Shown here: piece by piece, positions 35,564-39,339 of the stretch
Layout of the letters: each line of letters opens with the position of its first letter
How positions within the stretch are numbered: the first letter of the stretch is position 1
Source: Parashewanella hymeniacidonis
GTDB taxonomy: Bacteria; Pseudomonadota; Gammaproteobacteria; Enterobacterales; Shewanellaceae
Length of the DNA: 39,339 nt
Assembly (NCBI RefSeq): GCF_016900895.1
Contig: NZ_JAFEUN010000032.1
Coordinates: 1 to 39,339, forward strand
Reading direction: 5' to 3'
The notes under the pieces: model-generated
Seen by the model: only the letters and a program-made list of their open reading frames with translations
Database searches by the model: none
Told to the model about the DNA's origin: nothing
Translations under genes and position numbers: made by a program

Positions 35564-37125
35564 GTAACCATTCACCAGTGTAGTATTGACTAGACGCTGG
35601 TGAGGTTAAAAACATCTGGATAGGGTTTTCTTTCTGTTACGGCTGTAACAATTTCAGATATAACTTCAAGTGCCGATAACCCACGTTTCTTGCACGTTTC
35701 AACCACAGATAAAACTCTTGAACGGAACTTATCTCCTCTATCTGAGCTAGTACCAAAACAGTTTTTACGCATGATAACCGTACCTCTAATACAGCGTTCA
35801 GCTTCATTATTAGTAAGTGGCGTTCCCTTGTGAGTAACAAATACCCATAAGCCTGTTTCATGCTTGAGTAAATGTTGGCATCGACCTGAGTATCTTTCTG
35901 ACGGAGTTTCAGCGCCTTTCTCTAGTAAGCTTTTAAAGCTACGTTTCAAGCGTTGCATCCTTCTTAGCCACTGAGCTTCCGTCAGTAGACTGTGTTCATA
36001 TCGATGCTGAGTTCGAAAGACTGTGTTAAGGATGAGCACTAACCTCTTACCGATGAATGCGGTCAGCCCTCCACCTGAGTAATCGGCCATCTGTTGGAGA
36101 TTTCGAAGCACATGAGCAAGACAAAGTTGATGCTTTTCTGGGTTGATAAAATTGTAGGCAGCATATTGATCAGTAATGACAATGTTATCCTTGCATTCGC
36201 CAAGCATAAATTTGGCGCTTTCTTTACCTCTAGAGTATCGAACGGTTTGAAATACGGCATCTTGTGATGCGATAAGCCAGCACCAACGTGTACCTTGCTC
36301 ATCGTTACGGGAGTGAGAAGTCTCATCACAATGCACATGCAACGCTCTATGGATGTGAGCTTTAAGACTTTGATGTGTTGGAGTGAGCATGGCACTTACT
36401 TTTCCTTGCGCTTCCGAAATCGCTCCCGTCGAAAAGGTGATGCCATATTGGTCAAGTAATAACTGTCGAGTTTGAGATACACTTAAATGGTATTTCCCCG
36501 CTAATACAGCAATGTGGCTAATTAAACGTGCACCGATTTGGCCTTTAGGCGCATTCTCAGGTAATTCGCCTTTGTAGGTGGCATTGCAATATTCGCAGTG
36601 ACCGTGGAATACCTGATATTCAGTGATTTCCAAAGGCACATTTGGTAAATCAAATACTTGATGACGTTGACTACATTGCTGGTTTATCTTTACGTGATGA
36701 TGACAAGCAGAGCAGCAAGCCTGCGGCTTGCACTCAATAACTTTGTCAGTATCAGATAATTCAGCTAACGGTCTTTTGTGCCCCGTGTGGCCTGGCTGAG
36801 CGCCCACCTTATTTCGGCTACGAGGCGTTTGAGCTTTTTTCGCTCGGCCTTAGCTTCAGGTGTATCTGATGACGGTGACTTAGATGAATTTCGAGAAGAC
36901 TGCTTCAGCCTATCTTCATATTCCCTAAGCTTTTGCCAAAGCTCTTGAATATAAAGGTTCGCATTAGTTACACCACCAAGGGAGTCAACAGTTGGAGGCT
37001 CACCTTCAAAATATTTTTTCTTTTTCATGTGTACATAAAAACACCAAAAAAAGATCGCACAAGTAACAATCTTAGATCAAGTGACTTGTTTCACAGAAAT
37101 CAAGAGAGACTTGGTGAATGGTTAC
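35564..37125 (-). mobile_element. IS66-family element with intact ends and target duplication
   Basis: A 1562-bp element with 14-base inverted ends GTAACCATTCACCA at 35564 and, reversed, ending at 37125. The flanks are identical 8-mers ATCATAAG at 35556-35563 and 37126-37133, the duplication size of the IS66 family. The ends and duplication show a clean, fairly recent insertion. It lies opposite in orientation to the dead copy at 32441-33998. Confidence 0.93.
35590..37028 (-). pseudogene. IS66-family transposase, single frameshift
   Basis: The gene reads as two overlapping frames. The N-terminal piece (37028-36765, 87 residues, MKKKKYFEGEPP, then a coiled segment) is followed by the main piece (36807-35590, 405 residues from GTG). 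The main piece holds CCSACHH zinc ligands, the HCDE acidic residue, ITDQYAAYN and NNEAERCIRG, so the DDE-type catalytic core is complete. Against the dead copy, this one has about 11 extra bases near 36830, which puts the halves out of frame. It could be a mutation or, less likely, a programmed frameshift. Confidence 0.75.
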
Positions 37126-37133
37126 ATCATAAG

Positions 37134-37342
37134 TTCCTCAACTTTATTTTAATAATTTACATATATCTCAAACTGTAGTTTAGCGCATAATAAACATATG
37201 AGAGTGTTCTCTAATGTCTATTATTTCAGTTTAACGCTCAGTTCAACTAACTTCTTGTCATTCGAAACTTCAAATGTACTATGTAAACCATTCTCTGCAT
37301 GAAGAAAGTGTAGTCTCAGAGTGATAGTTTTATTCAAGTATA
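37134..37342. other. Former upstream region of the small membrane-protein gene
   Basis: There is no gene. On the minus strand it carries AGGAA next to the IS66 junction and AT-rich promoter-like sequence beyond, including a near-palindrome AAACTGTAGTTT (37170-37181). It was separated from its gene by the IS66 insertion. Confidence 0.5.
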
Positions 37343-37443
37343 TATGTTAACTAGAGTTTAGAGTAAGCGAACCCGCCTCAGCGACACAATCGTATGCTAA
37401 GGACTCTCTTTCTTAACTGTTTACTTCTTATTTTCTTAAGCTT

Positions 37444-38748
37444 TTAGGCTGCTTGGTTATAACTACTGCAATTTTGCCGATTTGGTGGTTCGAATTTTTT
37501 GCACTTTGGGTTCCACCAAGCTCTTACTTCAACATGCCTAAAAATATAGAGCAGACCTTTTCGTATTTGCCCTGCTGTTATCGGGTTTCCTCTACGCCAA
37601 GGTGAATGATTACACAACTGTGCTACTTTCGGATTTGAAATACAGCTCAGCAACTGAGTTAATCCAAAGCCTACCATAGTGATGTGTACCCAACGATGTA
37701 AAACCTGCCTTGTTTGTTGCCATGCTTCTTTCATTCCCCAAGCTTGTTTTAGTTCATGAAACATTGGTTCAATTGGCCAGCGTAGACCATATGCCTCAAT
37801 AATTTGCTCAGCGTTAAGTGCATAGTCCGTTGATAAAATTAAACAAGGAGTTTTCCACGTTCCATCGTCGTTTTGTAGCTGACTCCAAACGGCTTTGACA
37901 AGTTGCCCATCTAACAAACGGGCTTTTAGCGTAGCGCTACGGTAGCGTACCAACTGCTTTTTTCCATATAAATACAGCTCGGCCACTTGAGCTGGTAATT
38001 TCTCGACCTTTTCAGCCGTAAATTTACTCCCGTACTTCCTCGGTCGGCCACGCTTTTTGACTAAGACCTCCTCGGGCTGCTCATAAAGGCGAGTATCATA
38101 ACGAGCTTGTCCTATCACATGATATCCTCTCAAGTTCATGGCTTTGATGAACTTTCCTCTCATGTACCAGCTATCGACCAGAACCCGTACCGTATTATGC
38201 GCATTAAGTAGTGAGTGAATAGCTCGGATTAGCGTCATCCCAGCAACCAGTTTCCCTGTGTTGCCAGAGCTTGGCATCAACCTCGATAGAATCGGCAAGG
38301 AGACCGCTTTACCTGCTGCATTTTTTACAACGATTGCCAAACTCACCCAACATTGCCCTCTAACATATTTGGCGAGATTAGGTTTATTACCGTGCTGATG
38401 ATGTATCTGGCTTGCGGGTGCTTGTTTCGAGGCTCTGAGTGTTAAGGTATCATCAATGGCTAAGTAGATAGCTTTTGGTTTAGTGACACGTAAGACAAGC
38501 CTTAAAAACTGACGAGCTAAGGCTAACCAAGACCATTTTCCTTGTTGTAGCCACTTGTAATAGCTTGTCCAATGTCGCTGCATATTTATGGTCAGGTAAC
38601 AATCAGTGACAAAACCTGAGTGAGTTAACATAGCACCCATTAATAGCTCAATGAATGTAGCAATTGATCTTAGGGGTAGCGCTTGAGTTAGAAATGTGAT
38701 CCAATGGAAGAGTTCACAAGGGATGTGGCTGCATCCTTTGTTGTTCAT
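37444..38748 (-). CDS. IS4-family DDE transposase
   Basis: This 434-residue transposase has the acidic triad in LAIDDTLTLR, VLVDSWYMRG and the YREK signature, Y-x2-R-x3-E-x6-K, read as YGLRWPIEPMFHELK. That signature defines the IS4 family. The N-terminal 90 residues are a helical DNA-binding domain. It is uninterrupted and spans nearly the whole element. A 15-bp hairpin lies between the left inner end and the start codon, probably a guard against read-in transcription. Confidence 0.92.
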   Translation of the reverse strand: MNNKGCSHIPCELFHWITFLTQALPLRSIATFIELLMGAMLTHSGFVTDCYLTINMQRHWTSYYKWLQQGKWSWLALARQFLRLVLRVTKPKAIYLAIDDTLTLRASKQAPASQIHHQHGNKPNLAKYVRGQCWVSLAIVVKNAAGKAVSLPILSRLMPSSGNTGKLVAGMTLIRAIHSLLNAHNTVRVLVDSWYMRGKFIKAMNLRGYHVIGQARYDTRLYEQPEEVLVKKRGRPRKYGSKFTAEKVEKLPAQVAELYLYGKKQLVRYRSATLKARLLDGQLVKAVWSQLQNDDGTWKTPCLILSTDYALNAEQIIEAYGLRWPIEPMFHELKQAWGMKEAWQQTRQVLHRWVHITMVGFGLTQLLSCISNPKVAQLCNHSPWRRGNPITAGQIRKGLLYIFRHVEVRAWWNPKCKKFEPPNRQNCSSYNQAA

Positions 38749-38782
38749 GGCGGTCTCCAGAAAGTTGTTTTTCTCTCTGAAG

Positions 38783-38830
38783 GCCGCTCACTAAATGCCT
38801 TTAAAATACAAAAGTCATTTAGTGAGCGGC
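38783..38830. promoter_or_regulatory. Hairpin upstream of the IS4-family transposase
   Basis: Perfect 15-base arms, GCCGCTCACTAAATG (38783-38797) and CATTTAGTGAGCGGC (38816-38830), enclose 18 bases, between the IS end and the transposase start. In IS10 and IS50 a similar inverted repeat hides the start signals in transcripts coming from outside; the same job is likely here. Confidence 0.7.
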
Positions 38831-38907
38831 AACGCAATTTGAGATGCATTGTCAAACATTTTTTGTTTCTTTTTTACCCGCTGAAACTCTAAACTCTAGT
38901 ATGTTAA

Positions 38908-39050
38908 ATGAATACATTTTATTAAAGATTTATTTAGACACCAAATGGTCACATTCTGGTCACCACAAAATAGTTTAACTAATTGAAATTTCGTTGATGC
39001 AGTGAAAGCAGCTCAAAAGGATTCGTTTATAACTGACTGGATTTAAAAAC
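38908..39050. other. Right end of the island with possible integrase arm sites
   Basis: There is no gene. Two copies of TGGTCAC (38945-38951 and 38957-38963) and then AATAGTTTA resemble the arrangement at 357-392 near the left end. Repeated GGTCACC-type motifs next to a tRNA att site are common arm-binding sites of phage-type integrases. Confidence 0.4.
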
Positions 39051-39082
39051 AAAAAAGCCTCATCAAATGATGAGGCTTTTTT
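39051..39082. terminator. Bidirectional terminator after tRNA-Asp
   Basis: Arms GCCTCATCA (39057-39065) and TGATGAGGC (39068-39076) form a perfect 9-bp stem with AA in the loop. Six A precede and six T follow, so it works on both strands. It ends the 5S-tRNA-Asp transcript. It differs from the terminator at 138-165, consistent with having come in with the island. Confidence 0.88.
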
Positions 39083-39088
39083 GTTTAA

Positions 39089-39138
39089 TATTGGCGGAGC
39101 GGACGGGACTCGAACCCGCGACCCCCGGCGTGACAGGC
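39089..39138 (-). repeat. tRNA-Asp 3'-end repeat, putative second attachment site
   Basis: This is the part of the intact tRNA-Asp, plus three flanking bases, that is repeated exactly at 173-222. The distance between copies is 38,916 bp. Confidence 0.75.
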
Positions 39139-39168
39139 CGGTATTCTAACCAACTGAACTACCGCTCC
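39092..39168 (-). tRNA. tRNA-Asp (GTC)
   Basis: On the minus strand the 77 bases fold as a standard tRNA: acceptor stem GGAGCGG/CCGCTCC, D arm with AGTTGGTT, anticodon loop CTGTCAC with GTC, T loop TTCGAGT and an encoded CCA end. It follows the 5S rRNA by about 40 bases, a common arrangement at the end of an rRNA operon. Its 3' half is the probable integration target. Confidence 0.96.
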
Positions 39169-39207
39169 AACTCTTTCTGTTTAGGTGTTAACACTAAACA
39201 AATTTGG

Positions 39208-39326
39208 CGTCTGGCAATGACCTACTCTCACATGGGGAGACCCCACACTACCATCGGCGATGCTGCGTTTCACTACTGAGTTCGGGATGGATTCAGGTGG
39301 TTCCACAGCTCTATTGTCACCAGACA
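39208..39326 (-). rRNA. 5S rRNA
   Basis: The minus strand reads GTCTGGTGACAATAGAG to GTCATTGCCAGAC with conserved CCCGAACTCAG, GTGAAACG and CGATGGTAGTGTGGGG segments. Length is about 118 bases and both ends pair to form helix I. It is the 3' part of an rRNA operon lying beyond the right edge. Confidence 0.95.
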
Positions 39327-39339
39327 AAATTCTGCTCTT

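Larger units (their letters stand above)
37351..38899 (-). mobile_element. IS4-family insertion sequence, complete
   Basis: A 1549-bp element with perfect 14-base inverted ends, CTAGAGTTTAGAGT. It is flanked by direct 8-mers TATGTTAA at 37343-37350 and 38900-38907 (a 6-bp duplication with ends one base longer is equally possible). One transposase gene fills it. Both ends and the gene look intact, so it may be active. Confidence 0.88.

Noticed and set aside
39067-39279. Open reading frame of 70 codons at the right end
   Set aside because: It reads through tRNA-Asp and into 5S rRNA; the TGLEPATPGVTGRYSNQ-type peptide is the well-known false translation of tRNA genes.

Overview
The window looks like the chromosome of a marine gammaproteobacterium, most likely Pseudoalteromonas or a close relative in the Alteromonadales. 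The clues are AT-rich genes, a Wza/Wzb/Wzc/Wzi capsule export set, an RfaH-type antiterminator, and at the right edge a 5S rRNA followed by tRNA-Asp, both on the minus strand at the end of an rRNA operon. The genus is inferred, not proven.

Layout. (1) Positions 1-222: an rRNA-operon style terminator and a 50-bp copy of the 3' part of tRNA-Asp, matching the intact tRNA-Asp at 39092-39168. This pair of direct repeats is what integration of an island at tRNA-Asp would leave, and almost the whole window (about 38.9 kb) lies between them. (2) 481-6363: three overlapping plus-strand genes, two of them large tyrosine recombinases, which I read as a gamma-mobile-trio (GmtX/GmtY/GmtZ) module. It is followed tail-to-tail by a phage-type integrase, an excisionase-like protein and a divergent XRE regulator (6360-8067). 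(3) 8099-9677: a minus-strand pair, an unknown membrane-anchored protein and a short RfaH/NusG-type antiterminator with almost no C-terminal KOW domain. (4) 9678-10274: a leader with three tandem 56-bp units, each with a complete ops (JUMPstart) element. (5) 10275-30794: a capsule or exopolysaccharide operon of the Wzx/Wzy type: wza, wzb, wzc, manC, gmd, an asparagine-synthase-like gene, a TagD-like cytidylyltransferase, wzx, a TagB/TagF-like glycerophosphotransferase, wzy, two glycosyltransferases, fcl, gmm, manB, an initiating sugar-phosphate transferase and galU. A convergent wzi follows. (6) 32441-39088: accessory DNA with a dead IS66-family copy, REP-like palindromes, a second XRE regulator with a palindromic operator, a two-gene operon of unknown function, a small membrane-protein gene split from its ribosome binding site by a second IS66 copy, and an IS4-family element. 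(7) tRNA-Asp and 5S rRNA.

How the genes work together. GalU and the initiating transferase would put hexose-1-phosphate (glucose or galactose) on undecaprenyl phosphate. ManB and ManC make GDP-mannose, Gmd and Fcl convert it to GDP-L-fucose, and Gmm can trim the GDP-mannose pool. The GT4 and GT26 enzymes extend the unit, and the TagD/TagF-like pair probably adds glycerol phosphate. Wzx flips, Wzy polymerises, Wzc/Wzb control chain growth by tyrosine phosphorylation, Wza exports and Wzi anchors the polymer at the surface. The RfaH-like protein and the triple ops leader probably keep RNA polymerase moving through this 20-kb operon.

The conserved outer parts of the operon carry many short intergenic palindromes with co-varying arms. 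The AT-rich middle (about 17.1-24.8 kb) has none that I can see, as expected if the middle was exchanged by recombination.
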